Assembly: GCA_018398805.1 (NCBI GenBank)
Contig: JAGFBZ010001902.1
Location: 124,001 to 188,000 of the forward strand
DNA length: 64,000 nt
Source of the DNA: Hirundichthys speculiger
Taxonomy: Eukaryota; Chordata; Actinopteri; Beloniformes; Exocoetidae
Direction: 5' to 3'
The position numbers and the translations under genes were made by a program. This document shows positions 46,601 through 58,587 of the stretch, piece by piece. The notes under the pieces were generated by a model. It saw nothing but the letters and a program-made list of their open reading frames with translations. It ran no database searches and was not told the origin of the DNA. Each line of letters opens with the position of its first letter. The first letter of the stretch is position 1.

Positions 46601-49600
46601 CTGATTTGTTAAGCCAGAAGGTGTACCAGTGCCTGTGTTCTTTTTTCCAGAAGTGACGGTTTATGATTAAAATAAATATTTGTCTTGTATCTGGTGGACT
46701 TTTATATTTTGAATTGTGTAAAAGGAGAGAAGATTTAAGGACCTTTAATGTTATGCATAAAGGCTTACACCCTGTAATTCCCTTTTCAGTTGGATAATTT
46801 ATTTGCATGTTTTGTTCGTCCAGTAACATATAACTATTTATTTTTAGGTTTCCAGTAGCAGAAAAAGGCCTTGTAACCAGCTGCAGTTTTGGAAAAAATA
46901 TAAAAGTTATTTATAGTCATTGTTTTCTAAATAACAGACTATTCAGGTAAAAGAAGAAACAATTTTGCATGTTGACTTTATTAGTTCTTGGAATAAAAAA
47001 AATAATAATACAACAAAACTGGAAGCCAGTAATAAAAATATTGCTTTGCATTGCTTCTGTCAAAAGAAAAAATAAGGAAGAACCAGTTTTAATCAATTAT
47101 TGTAAGATTTAAAAAATACCACTATTCAACCATCATTCCATCAAATACCATCATTCAACGCTTTTTTATAGCATTTCATATCTTTGTCTTATTTCATTTT
47201 CCATGCACACTTCAACTGCTCTTATAACAAGAAATCTGAAAAAGCATATTTGCATTAGTAAGTTTTACTGGATTAAAACCTTTATTGTGCTGTTTTGCAT
47301 ATTATAATGGCTTGTCATGTTTTTTAGCTTACTATGTATTGACATGAGAGTTGACTGAAGCAGATAAGGTGCTGCACTCCATGGACATTTAAAGGCAGTG
47401 TTAGGAAGTGTATTTACTTTAGTAAAAGTCAAATATGTAACTGTGTTTTACTGTCTTGCTTCCAGGAAGCTGGCGGTGTTTGATACATGGAGCAGATTAG
47501 TTGTGCACGTGGCAATGGATAACACTGTGATCATCGAAGAGATCAGTGAGTGCAGCTCCAACTTAGTGTTTGCAAGTTGTTTATCTGCCATCTTTCATAA
47601 CAAAATGTTGGACTTTGCCTATGTTGTTTACACTTGTTGTATTTTGAGTAATCTTTTATGCTATTTTGACCAAAAAAAAAAATGCCTGAGTGAAAAAAAT
47701 GCAGGAATTTATCAAAGGTCCAGAAAAAAAAAACACTTCTGACAAACACTACATAGGAAAGTATTCAAACAGACAAAAAGGTTTAGGTTTAAAAACATTG
47801 TCTATTGTTTTGTTTTGTTGAAACACACATACATATATGTATGTATGTATATGTGTATATGTACATATATATGAACAAAGCACAAACTGAATTTAAAAGT
47901 TGTGGCAGCATCATTGGTGTGAATAATTCCACAGTCTTTATTTTTCATCCATCTTCTGTGCAGAGCGTCTTTGTATGCCGTGGCTGGACCTTGCAGATGG
48001 AGAGGAAGTGGGGGAGCTGAACGGCTGCCTGGAGGGAGCTTGTGCTCTGGCTGAAGAGGAAACGGCTCTCTGGAAACCTCTGGTTCTGCTCATCCCCCTC
48101 AGGCTGGGACTGAGTGATATAAACGAGGCCTACATCGAAACCCTCAAAGTGAGAAACTTCCCCATGTACCTCAGAACTGTTTTACGTTATATAACACATT
48201 TCTCAGAGGTTTTCCGTGAGTAATTGGTATGTCATAAAAAAGAAATATATATACATCTGTACTTAACCATTCACCATTTTCAGAGACTCTCTGAAATCAG
48301 TCTCTGCATTGTACTTTACATGTACTCAAAAATCATCACTGTAGATCATTTGAACTTTACCACTACAAAAAGCAAATCCCCTGTTGGCTAGCAATTTTTT
48401 TTTTTTACATTCGTAATTATTTTAAGTTGCTAAAAGAAAAAAAAGCACAACTTTGACAAAAATGTTTGCCAAGTGTTTGTGTTGAACAGTACTTCATATA
48501 TACCTTTTGCTGCTCCATAGAAAGCAGCATAAAGCTTCAGTAGCAGCTGTTAGGTTAACACATCTGACTTTTTGACATTGTATTGTAGGTAATCCAGCTG
48601 CCAGGCATCAACGTCAAAATGTTTTTAATCCCCTTTCATGTCTCATTCACTTTAACAATCATAAATGTGGCAATAGCATAAGATAAGAATGTTACACAAG
48701 CAGCCTCAAACGTTCTTTGTCTGAATAAAATAGTCTTAAACAAGCATACCGGTAAGTATGATTTCATAAGCTACGACAGACTTGATTTTGGCCAGGCTTT
48801 GCAGTACAAGTTTGGTACTCGAGGCTTCAGACTGAGTTTGGAAGAAAACAGATTGAGCTTTCGTGGAAACTTTAGCTTATTTAAAAATGCAATGCAGAAT
48901 CAATGGCACATAAGGCAAATTCAGCAGCAGCTGGAGTGAGATAAACCCTCTCGTTTCTTTTCACAGCAATGCTTTATGCTGCCTCAGTCCCTGGGTGTTA
49001 TTGGGGGAAAACCCAACAGTGCCCATTACTTCATTGGTTATGTTGGTATGTCAAGTCCTGTGCAGTACACACTCAGTTGTGCATTGCAGACAGCTCATAC
49101 TCGTTTTTTTTTGTTTGTTTTTTAAACCATCATTGAGAACAGTGTGGCTCTAAACATGTCTCTTTTTCCCCAGGAGAAGAGCTCATCTATTTAGACCCAC
49201 ACACCACTCAGCCCGCTGTGGAGCCGTGTGAAGACGGCCAGGTCCCTGATGATTCCTACCATTGTCAGCACCCACCCTGTCGCATGCACATCTGTGAACT
49301 GGACCCATCCATCGCAGCGGTAGGTGTCTACAGCAGAACATTTTGATCAAAGTTCTGTCTCAATGTTGAATTTGAACATGAGAAATCTGAAAAAGCTTAT
49401 AAAACCTGAGATTTTGTGGCTGATTGTTTTCTGGTATTCGCCAGGGTTTCTTCTGCAGAACGGAGGACGAGTTTGATGACTGGTGTATGCGTATTAGAAG
49501 GGTATGTCTCAGCACAGTTCTCCTTTTCTAGTCGTTTGTCATTTTAGTCAGGCATCAGTTTGTGTTAAAGGAATTTGTGTACAATACAGTGATGCTGCTT

Positions 49601-49862
49601 TATTTCTAGCTTTCCTGCAAAAAAGGAGGCCTCCCCATGTTTGAATTAGTAGACAGTCAGCCCACCCACATGGTCAGCGTTGATACCCTTAACCTCACCC
49701 CTGGTAATTATTATGATTATTATTTTAAAGACATTATTTTTAAAAAGCAGGTAAAAAAAAATTTAATTTTGTTTTAATTCCTTGACAGATTTCTCAGACT
49801 CAGACAGATTGGAGCGATTCTTTGATTCAGAAGATGAAGAGTTTGAGATCCTGTCCCTGTGA
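43615..49862 (+). CDS. atg4b: cysteine protease ATG4B
   Basis: Cytosolic cysteine protease (family C54) that trims Atg8/LC3/GABARAP precursors and removes them from lipid (known). Coding exons: 43615-43624, 45022-45123, 45254-45325, 45417-45515, 45693-45794, 45891-45963, 47466-47545, 47964-48148, 48967-49045, 49174-49319, 49445-49501, 49610-49703, 49789-49862; 1173 nt, 390 aa (human 393), all phases consistent. The first exon codes only MDA plus one base and joins [19 protein letters not shown]. The catalytic Cys is TGC 45452-45454 in [12 protein letters not shown]; Asp and His are GAC 49194-49196 and CAC 49200-49202 in YLDPHTTQ. The C-terminus [13 protein letters not shown] keeps the LC3-interacting FEIL motif. 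A loop around 47990-48060 is acidic ([10 protein letters not shown]) and differs from human. Confidence 0.97.
45964..47465 (+). other. atg4b: atg4b intron 6
   Basis: AT-rich intron with no recognised repeat or gene. Other atg4b introns longer than 300 bases (43625-45021, 47546-47963, 48149-48966) likewise show nothing beyond a short TA/TG-rich microsatellite at 47825-47870. Confidence 0.6.
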
Positions 49863-50349
49863 GGATCATAATAAACAATGATTTACTGTTCAGCGGTAAA
49901 TCACAGGCAGAAGATTTTGTCTCTTCTCTGTATCAGAAGGGAAGCCTGAGGGGATGAACATTTATTGGAGACCTCTTGAGCCAGTCCAGCTCCGGTGATG
50001 TAGCTGGTGTGTTACACAGCGTCCTTCTCAACAGCCTCTGAATGCGCTTTGTATCCAGCATCGTAGCAGGAGCTCAGGAGAAATAATGTATGAAACATCT
50101 TTACATACATGTGTTTCCACTAAGTCTTAACACTTTAAATGTTTATTCTAAAGTGCTATGGTGCCTTTCCCTGACTGTAAGTAAAATTGCCATAATGGTT
50201 GTATAGAAACACAATTCATGTTGCCTATGGCTTACACAGTTTGTCACTTAAAACTGAAGTCTGTAAGAGTCTGTAATGAAACCAAATCCAGTCAAACCTG
50301 ATCACAAGTTGTATTAGTTGTTGATGCAAAGTATTATTGCCAAGTCTAA

Positions 50350-50355
50350 AATAAA
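50350..50355 (+). terminator. atg4b: AATAAA poly(A) signal of atg4b
   Basis: Consensus hexamer about 490 bases after the stop codon. The expected cleavage, 10-30 bases further on, falls on the dtymk signal of the other strand. Confidence 0.7.
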
Positions 50356-50370
50356 TACACAAGATTGAAG

Positions 50371-50376
50371 TTTATT
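50371..50376 (-). terminator. dtymk: AATAAA poly(A) signal of dtymk
   Basis: TTTATT on the plus strand, about 211 bases after the dtymk stop codon in its own sense. Cleavage would fall at about 50341-50361, inside the end of atg4b. Confidence 0.65.
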
Positions 50377-50586
50377 TATTTAACAACATATAGGAGAGTG
50401 AAATAATTGTAAGGGGGATATAAACTAAAAGTAAAATCAGAACATGTTACCTGACAAACTGTAAAGTTTGCTCCAACTTTGGAACGTCTCATTTCCCATT
50501 ACTCATTCTCATTAAAAAACAAAACAGTTACAGAGGTGGATAGGCAGAGAATGTGGTGTGCAAATTATTTAGCTGCTTTAAATTCA

Positions 50587-51831
50587 TCACGGCAGGCGCA
50601 GACTCACTTCCATAACTTCCCCAAGCAGCGTGCTTTCAGCAGCATTAATAGCATTAAGGCTGTGGGTTCTGATGTCGCTGTGAACGCTTTCAATGTTCTG
50701 TGAAGCATCAATTACCTAAAATACACAAATTGGATTGTTAGATGTTTGTTGCTATTGCCTTAATTAACATTAAAAAAAAACAACAACCTGCAACTCAGCC
50801 ATCCTCATACCTGCCAGTTTACTGAAGGATCCTTCTTCAGTTCCTCAAACTTCTGCAAAACCTTTTTTTGGAAAGCTCCTGTCTCATATCTCTCAGTTCC
50901 AAACTGTCCTCTTAAAGCAGCCTCAGCTGGGCTCAACTGAAGAAACATCACAATGTCTGGTTTCGGCAGTCCCACATCGGGTTTCATGCACCAATCTAGA
51001 CAGAAACCCTAGAGAGCCCCCCGTCCAAAAAAAGAATAGTTTCTACTCAAACATTTATTAAAACAATAGCAGATGGATACAAGGCTTGAAAAAAAAAAAA
51101 GCACTTACGGGTTTAGCGCTGGTGAAAGCAGCTCCAGAGAAGGCGTACCTGTCCACAACCAGAGTGATACCTTGTTCCAGCTTCTTCTTCATTAAGGGCC
51201 TGTGGATTAGAATAAGTCAGCTACAATACATACATTTAAGACGAAACCTGTCAAGGCCCCTAAATCTACAAATCAAAGTCAGTTAACAAAAGGGGAAAAA
51301 AAAGAGGCATTTCCTCCAAGTTAGGGTTGTGTATTATTGCTTGGCAATATAGAAGACACATGAAAATATCATGTGTTTTTTTTTTTTTTTAATTATTATA
51401 CTTTAGATTTATTCTCCTGATTCATCATGACCCAAAGCCTGATTCAAAAAAGTCCTGTAAATCCTGGGAGCTTTGTGGAGAACTTAAAGCTGTCTAGTAA
51501 AAACTTTTCTCAGCTTCTGAAGAAACTAGAAACATGAAATAAAAAACCATTTGAGATTAAATCATCTGTTTTCATTGTAATTATTGGCAAACACTAATGT
51601 CTGGGGCATCATGAAAGTGAGCTGTTCGATTCCGGGCCTTGCAGTCGATAGAAAATGCACTGTCTAGATTCAAAAGAAAGAAGATATCTGTAGAGCTGCG
51701 TAAGCTCAGAGATGCTGTATGTATGCGAATGTGCTGAGTGGTCAACATAACTAGAGAAGCCCTGCATAGATATAATCTATTTACTGGCTTTAAAAGTAAA
51801 TGCCTCCTTTATAGCATTGGGTCAAAGTTTT

Positions 51832-51894
<63 letters not shown>

Positions 51895-53124
51895 TCTGAA
51901 ATAGCAAATAGCTGTGTTTTACATTTTCACAGACCACAACAGAGACAGGAGTATGTGGTGGAAAATAACTAGACTGCTTAATAACTAATGTGTCAGAATG
52001 ATGCTGAGGTAAAAGTAATGATGATAGTAATGAAGGAATGTGTCACTAACTGTGGGAGCCTGGTTCATGTTTCTCAACATCAGTGGAGGTGTATGACATA
52101 CAGATGTGTTAGACTAAGCTTTGACTTAGCCTGACACAATGATTACAAGATTGATTTACGGTACAATATATGTACATGACTGCAACAACCTGTCATTTGG
52201 TGTTTTCATAAGAATATCACTGACAATTTTGCAGTTAATTTAGTAACCAATATGGACAATTGTAGCATGTTAAAAACTGCATGCATGTCATATTATGGAG
52301 AAATTTATCAAATAATACTGAGCATTGGAAATCATGCAAGTGTGCTTTGCTTTCATGGCTAAACTTTCTGAATGACAGAGGTTTCATCTGGTGACTTTAG
52401 GAGGTACAGGAGTTTGGATAAACCAAAAAAAAAATATTTATAGCTCTTATATTGTCTCCCATCACCCTAATAGCCATTTTTAATGATTGGTGTGTATATA
52501 AAATGCCCAACATTGAAAGACATTGGCTCTGATTTCCCACAGGCCAATGCCACATTTATAAATGATTTGTTTTAGATGACAGTCATGGCGTCATTGTGGA
52601 CAGCGTTGCGCATGTGCACCATAGTCCACCATCCTATCAAAACAGAGAGCCTTTCATGTACAAATACAGTGGTGGCGACCACAACTGTTATTGGTAACCT
52701 GTAATCTGTTACTACTGGTCCCTTTTTTTCCCCCAACCAGAGCCTTACACTAGCTCCCAGCGGTTTGCAGAGAACAGCAGGTGGACCGTGTGGTCCTCCA
52801 GGTCACTCTTTTTCTCCAGGTAGGCGCTAATCAGCTGTCCGATCGTTGTGCTCCTGTCTGCACACACAGAACAACGCATGGTGTCAAGGTAAAACCGTAC
52901 AGGAAAAGTTCCTTCCCCACCACACACCGTAACCGGGACTTAAACTAGTTGTCGAAACATCCGTATAAATATTCAAACAACCGCGAAGCCTCACCGGGAA
53001 ATCTCATCATCTCCGCCGGCCGACCGCTTTGCTGCAGGGCATGAACCAGTTTGTTGCACTGCGTTGTTTTCCCGGCCTTGTCCACGCCCTCCAGGACGAT
53101 CAGTGCGCCTCGTTTACACGCCAT
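50587..53124 (-). CDS. dtymk: thymidylate (dTMP) kinase
   Basis: Phosphorylates dTMP to dTDP with ATP, a required step of dTTP synthesis in cytosol and nucleus (known). Coding exons in order: 53124-52995, 52857-52749, 51199-51109, 51008-50811, 50715-50587; 657 nt, 218 aa (human 212), phases consistent. The start [20 protein letters not shown] carries the P-loop ([10 protein letters not shown]). Exon 2 reads [20 protein letters not shown] and [11 protein letters not shown]. Exon 3 holds the DRY motif in [13 protein letters not shown]. Exon 4 reads [19 protein letters not shown] and the lid region [16 protein letters not shown] longer in-frame start ([11 protein letters not shown]...) 11 codons upstream is possible, but the chosen ATG matches the family start. 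The exon 2 donor is read as gtaagg, which gives ELVPL as in the family. Confidence 0.96.
51200..52748 (-). other. dtymk: dtymk intron 2
   Basis: Non-coding, AT-rich, with an (AT)n run at 51835-51888. No gene or recognised transposon. Confidence 0.6.
51835..51888 (+). repeat. (AT)n microsatellite
   Basis: About 54 bp of pure AT in a dtymk intron. Confidence 0.95.
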
Positions 53125-53276
53125 TACAGCTTTGACACGTTTGTAAAGTTTCCACAAAAAACAAAAGGAATCAACTCTTCACCAGTTTCACGTTGCCGCC
53201 TTCCGACAAACGCAGGTCGGAAGATGTCACATCTACCCGCCACAATCCGGAGCGCGACGTCGACACGGAAGAGTAA

Positions 53277-53298
53277 TGACGTAACGACGCACTTCCTG
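53277..53298 (-). promoter_or_regulatory. dtymk: CRE-like and ETS-like sites upstream of dtymk
   Basis: TGACGTAA at 53277-53284 and ACTTCCTG (ETS core) at 53291-53298, within 180 bases upstream of the dtymk start codon, in a CpG-bearing stretch. Such pairs are usual in housekeeping promoters. Function is inferred. Confidence 0.4.
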
Positions 53299-53833
53299 TT
53301 CTCTTCCGCTCTGTTGAGTATAATGGCAGTACTGGGTTTGGATCTCTGCCTTCTGCTGGATTACTCCTTCATATCTTCTTCAACAAACCAGTTCTTTATT
53401 TGGAGCAGTGTTCTTCAATCCTGCTCCACTGTGCTGCATGTTTTGGCTGTTTCCACGTTTAAACAGACTGGACTCTAATTCGTGGGTGATTGACAGACTC
53501 GTGCAGATGAAAGTAATCGGTGTTCTTTTATCTGGTGTCATTGAAGAGACTGTAAACAAAGACCAATTAAAGAGTTTAATATACAAAGATTAATACAAAG
53601 TTTTAAACTGCCGTCACGCCAGCGCTCTCTTCTCAAATGACTGTCAAGTTAGCCCTCTTGAAATATCTGTACCGTTTGAAATTACGGTAATCGCTATGCT
53701 ACAGCGTTTTCAAAATAAGAGCGGTTATGAGCAATAGGAATGAACAAAAGAGACATTACAAATAATAACAATGATTTACTTCACTACTTAATTCGAATGC
53801 ATGTAAAAATCTACTATACTAAGACTACTTGAC

Positions 53834-54110
53834 AAGGTTAAAAAATAAAATATCCTAGTTTCCACAGACTCAATCCACTTCAGACCAGTAGTATCCCATC
53901 TGGTAATGTCACTCACACAATATCAGCCCAATCTGATGTGATATTTCGAAATAAAGTGAAATCAAAATCATGTACAAATGCAGTATACCACCACTACTTT
54001 GACAAGGTTATAAAGGTTTTAGCACAATCTGATGTGGTATTTCAAAATAAGACATGATAGAAAGCATGTATGAACGCTATATACCACCACTACTTTGACA
54101 AGGCTATAAA
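53834..54110 (+). repeat. diverged direct repeat blocks
   Basis: gtttccacagactcaatccac with agtatcccatctggtaatg (about 53858-53913) recurs at about 54124-54180, and a block around taccaccactactttgacaa (53988) recurs at 54080. The copies differ by several bases. This forms the left flank of the inverted repeat and the minisatellite. Confidence 0.75.
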
Positions 54111-54173
54111 AATAAAACATCCTGGTTTCCACAGACTCATTCCACTTCTCACCAATAGTATCCCATCTGGGAA

Positions 54174-54403
54174 TGTCACTCACGCAATGTAAACAGTTAT
54201 TTACAATACAATTGGATTTTTTTTTGGTAAATTGAAAGAAATATTGAAATGCCAACTGTGTACTTAAGTTTATATTTCATGGTTACTCACCAAAGCACAC
54301 ATCAAAAAACTCTTGGACATTGAAGTTGTCTTCTGTTCAATATCTCTTTTAATTTACCAAGAAAATCCAATTGTATTGTAAATAACTTTTTGAGAGTGAC
54401 TGA
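54174..54403. repeat. inverted repeat with arms of about 70 bp
   Basis: The left arm at 54174-54249 contains ttatttacaatacaattgga and tttggtaaattgaaagaaat. The right arm at 54335-54403 is its complement with few changes. The loop is about 85 bp. It could be a foldback element or MITE; no target duplication was identified. Confidence 0.75.
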
Positions 54404-54480
54404 ATTCAAATTATCTACTTACCTTTTGTTAAATACAAATACCTGAGTCTAGGTAATACTGTTGACTTTTAAAATAGATA

Positions 54481-56625
54481 CACAGGACAGGTACGAGACC
54501 ACAGATAAAACTACACAGGACAGGTACGAGACCGCAGATAAAACTACACAGGACAGGTACGAGACCACAGATAAAACTACAGGACAGGTACGAGACCAGA
54601 GATAAACTACACAGGACAGGTACGAGACCACAGATAAAACTACACAGGACAGGTACGAGACCACAGATAAAACTACACAGGACAGGTACGAGACCACAGA
54701 TAAAACTACACAGGACAGGTACGAGACCACTGATAAAATTACACAGGACAGGTACGAGACCAGAGATAGAACTACACAGGACAGGTACGAGACCACAGAT
54801 AAAACTACACAGGACAGGTACGAGACCAGAGATAAAATTACACAGGACAGGTACGAGACCAGAGATAAAACTACACAGGACAGGTACGAGACCACAGATA
54901 AAACTACACAGGACAGGTACGAGACCAGATAAAACTACACAGGACAGGTACGAGACCAGAGATAAAACTACACAGGACAGGTACGAGACCACAGATAAAA
55001 CTACACAGGACAGGTACGAGACAGATAAAACTAAAAGGACAGGTACGAGACCACAGATAAAACTACACAGGACAGGTACGAGACGAGACCACAAAAACTA
55101 CACAGGACAGGTACGAGACCAGCTGATAAACTACACAGGGACAGGTACGAGACCAGCAGATAAAACTACACAGGACAGGTACGAGACCAGCAGATAAAAC
55201 TACACAGGACAGGTACGAGACCCACAGATAAAACTACACAGGACAGGTACGAGACCACAGATAAAACTACACAGGACAGGTACGAGACCACAGATAAAAC
55301 TACACAGGACAGGTACGAGACCGAGATAAAACTACACAGGACAGGTACGAGACCGCAGATAAAACTACACAGGACAGGTACGAGACCACAGATAAAACTA
55401 CACAGGACAGGTACGAGACCACAGATAAAACTACACAGGACAGGTACGAGACCACAGATAAAACTACACAGGACAGGTACGAGACCAGAGATAAAACTAC
55501 ACAGGACAGGTACGAGACCGCAGATAAAACTACACAGGACAGGTACGAGACCACAGATAAAACTACACAGGACAGGTACGAGACCACAGATAAAACTACA
55601 CAGGACAGGTACGAGACCACAGATAAAACTACACAGGACAGGTACGAGACCACAGATAAAACTACACAGGACAGGTACGAGACCAGAGATAAAACTACAC
55701 AGGACAGGTACTAGACCACAGATAAAACTACACAGGACAGGTACGAGACCACAGATAAAACTACACAGGACAGGTACGAGACCAGAGATAAAACTACACA
55801 GGACAGGTACGAGACGACTGATAAAACTACACAGGACAGGTACGAGACCGCAGATAAAACTACACAGGTCAGGTACGAGACGACTGATAAAACTACACAG
55901 GACAGGTACGAGACCACAGATAAAACTACACAGGACAGGTACGAGACCAGAGATAAAACTACACAGGACAGGTACGAGACCAGAGATAAAACTACACAGG
56001 ACAGGTACGAGACCGCAGATAAAACTACACAGGACAGGTACGAGACCGCAGATAAAACTACACAGGACAGGTACGAGACCGCAGATAAAACTACACAGGA
56101 CAGGTACGAGACCGCAGATAAAACTACACAGGACAGGTACGAGACCAGAGATAAAACTACACAGGACAGGTACGTGACCACTGATAAAACTACACAGGAC
56201 AGGTACGAGACCAGAGATAAAACTACACAGGACAGGTACGAGACCAGAGATAAAACTACACAGGACAGGTACCAGACCACAGATAAAACTACACAGGACA
56301 GGTACCAGACCACATATAAAACTACACAGGACAGGTACGAGACCAGAGATAAAGCTACACAGGACAGGTACGAGACCGCAGATAAAACTACACAGGACAG
56401 GTACTAGACCACAGATAAAACTACACAGGACAGGTACGAGACCGCAGATAAAACTACACAGGACAGGTACGAGACCAGAGATAAAACACAGGACAGTACA
56501 GACCAGGAAAACTACACAGGACAGGTACGAGACCAGAGATAAAACTACACAGGACAGGTACAAGACCACAGATAAAACTACACAGGACAGGTACGAGACC
56601 AGAGATAAAACTACACAGAACAGGT
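54481..56625 (+). repeat. 33-bp minisatellite, about 65 copies
   Basis: The unit begins cacaggacaggtacgagacc and ends with a variable ACAGA/AGAGA/GCAGA, then TAAAACTA. A few units are shortened or carry extra bases (for example near 54575, 55021, 55090, 56486). Because 33 is divisible by three, long open frames appear on both strands; the longest is 467 codons on the minus strand, an 11-residue hydrophobic repeat. No splice sites, conserved flanks or start context support a protein. Confidence 0.95.
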
Positions 56626-57002
56626 GTGGAGACCACTCTGAACTCCTGCTGGTGACTGATTGTTATAAAGTAGATATAAAAGAAGAAACTTTTTTTTTCT
56701 CTTTTTTTTTAATGCATGAAAGGGAAGTTTTCCTGCTTTTTAGATGGAAGAAGTCAGTTTCTGGTTCGATATTAAATGGACAGACTCATATTTGTGGAAT
56801 ATTTTTGTCAAATAGCTTCAAAACTCTTATCCAGCTACTCTAGAATTAAGCCGAATTGTAGAACTATGAAAGTTAGGCAAATTTCATTGTATTGCATTTA
56901 CGTTTTTCACTTTTGTTGTGAGCTGTGACTTTTAAAACCTGTTAAAATACTGAGTGAACGTTGCTGAAGTTAGTTTCTGATCCGTTTCTCTGGAAGGTAA
57001 CA

Positions 57003-57650
57003 TGGCGGTTCCACTGCTGACGTTGTCCAGGGTGAGAGGTCATGGGCTGGTGTAGGCTTGCTTATAGCCCCCCAGGTTAGAGCCTGTACATTGGGATTTT
57101 CCCCAGTGGGTGAGTGTAGCTTCCCTGCGTCTTCGGGTCCGGGGACGGACTCTGACTTTCATCTGCACTTATGCACCAAATGACAGTTCAGAGGATTCAG
57201 CCTTCTTGGAGTCCTTAGTGTGGGACCTGAAAAGTGCCCCTAATGGAGACTCCTTTATTCTACTGGGGGTCTTCAGTGCTCATGTGGGCAATGACAGTGA
57301 TACCTGGAGGGGTGTCACTGGGAGGAACGGCCATGAATGCGCGTGGCATCAGGACACTCTTGGCTGTAGGTCGATGATCGACTTTATAGTTGTATCATCG
57401 GATTTGTGGCCATATGTTCTGGACACTCAGGTGAAGAGAGGAGATGAGCTGTCAACTGATCACTACCTGTAGGTGAGTTGGATCAGGTGGTGGTAACCGA
57501 ATGCTGGTGAGAACTGGTAGGAGGCATCCACTTGTGTCTTCTGGAGTTTCTTTAGACATTCTTCTCTGTGCGGGCAGGAGGGGGGAGCGGGGCCGCCCGC
57601 GGGCGAAACGCCACCATCTGCTGGACAAAAGAGGGTACTGCAGGAAAAAA
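57003..57650 (+). mobile_element. non-LTR retrotransposon endonuclease fragment
   Basis: The plus strand codes VASLRLRVRGRTLTFICTYA, FLESLVWDLKSAPNGDS, LLGVFSAHVGND, SMIDFIVVSSDL and ELSTDHYL, the apurinic-like endonuclease of a common fish LINE, probably the family of the fragment at 40190-40790. The usual catalytic GDFNAH is GVFSAH, so the copy is inactive. It is cut short after the endonuclease. Confidence 0.8.
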
Positions 57651-58270
57651 AAAAACATCTAATTTTTAATGGAGCCACGAAAGATCTGTGCAGATCGAAT
57701 TTAAATTTCTCTAAATTTAATTTAAATATCTTTAAATGTAAAGATTTAAAGATGGCGATGATGATTGACTCCCATTGAGATCTTTAAATGAGTCATTGTT
57801 GTATTTTGTTTGGTTGGATGAATGTTGTATTTATAAGTTTCATAAGTGCTATTTGTCCATGAGATGCTGTTATGAGATTTTGAAAGCTCTTTTCTTTCAT
57901 TTATGCAGATTTCAAATCACTTTGAGGACAGCGAGTCAGAAAGAGGAGCTGAAAGGAGAATGAGAAAGATGGATACTTGGATCTTGACTGTGGAATTAGT
58001 GGATGCAGATGTTTTCATTCAGCTCTTTAACAGCCACCTCTTGTATTTTAGTTTCTACTTAATAAAGTTTTGTATTCAGGGAAGTTAGTTCAGTATAATG
58101 TGATGAAGTCACATGAACACAATCATTTGGGGTTGATGTACAACCTCTGCTAAATGAAGAGTGGATTCTAAGTGTGAAGGAAATAAATGAGGAATAAAGA
58201 TGCTCTAATTCAATGTCACTCGTGTCTTTACTACAATAAGAAATGAGACATGAAGCTTCAGAGCTAAAAG
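57640..58270 (+). other. unassigned region with a possible terminal exon
   Basis: An acceptor-like tttatgcag at 57909 precedes a frame (SNHFEDSESERGAERRM and on) that stops soon after. AATAAA-type hexamers follow near 58063 and 58190. I do not recognise the product and cannot find a partner exon. Confidence 0.25.
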
Positions 58271-58284
58271 AATCACAACAAAGA

Positions 58285-58290
58285 TTTATT
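58285..58290 (-). terminator. AATAAA poly(A) signal, minus strand
   Basis: TTTATT on the plus strand, about 300 bases downstream, in minus-strand sense, of the stop at 58588-58590 of the decayed gene below. Confidence 0.45.
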
Positions 58291-58587
58291 TTGTCACAAC
58301 AAAAATCACAAACAGAAGCAGAATATTAATCATCAGGCTGAACAGAACCATCCAGAACTATAACATGATAGTCAACAAATATAACTATATACATAATGCT
58401 GAACATATAATAAAATAGTAAAAGATCTATGTAACATATATGATAGAAAGTCATAAAATATATTTACATAATACTGAACATAAAATAGTAAAACATCAAT
58501 GTAACATATGAAAGAAAGTCAAAATTTAACAGTGTATTTACATAATATTAAACATAATAGTAAAATGTATATACATCTATAAAGCAG

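Noticed and set aside
53323..53478. Open frame beginning MAVLGLDLCLLLDYSF on the plus strand, divergent from dtymk
   Set aside because: Short, no recognised family and no splice partners; it is not ING5, the neighbour expected in human.
55166..56569. 467-codon minus-strand open frame with an 11-residue repeat
   Set aside because: Produced by a 33-bp tandem array without stops; other frames, also on the opposite strand, are open too. No start context, splice sites or conserved flank.
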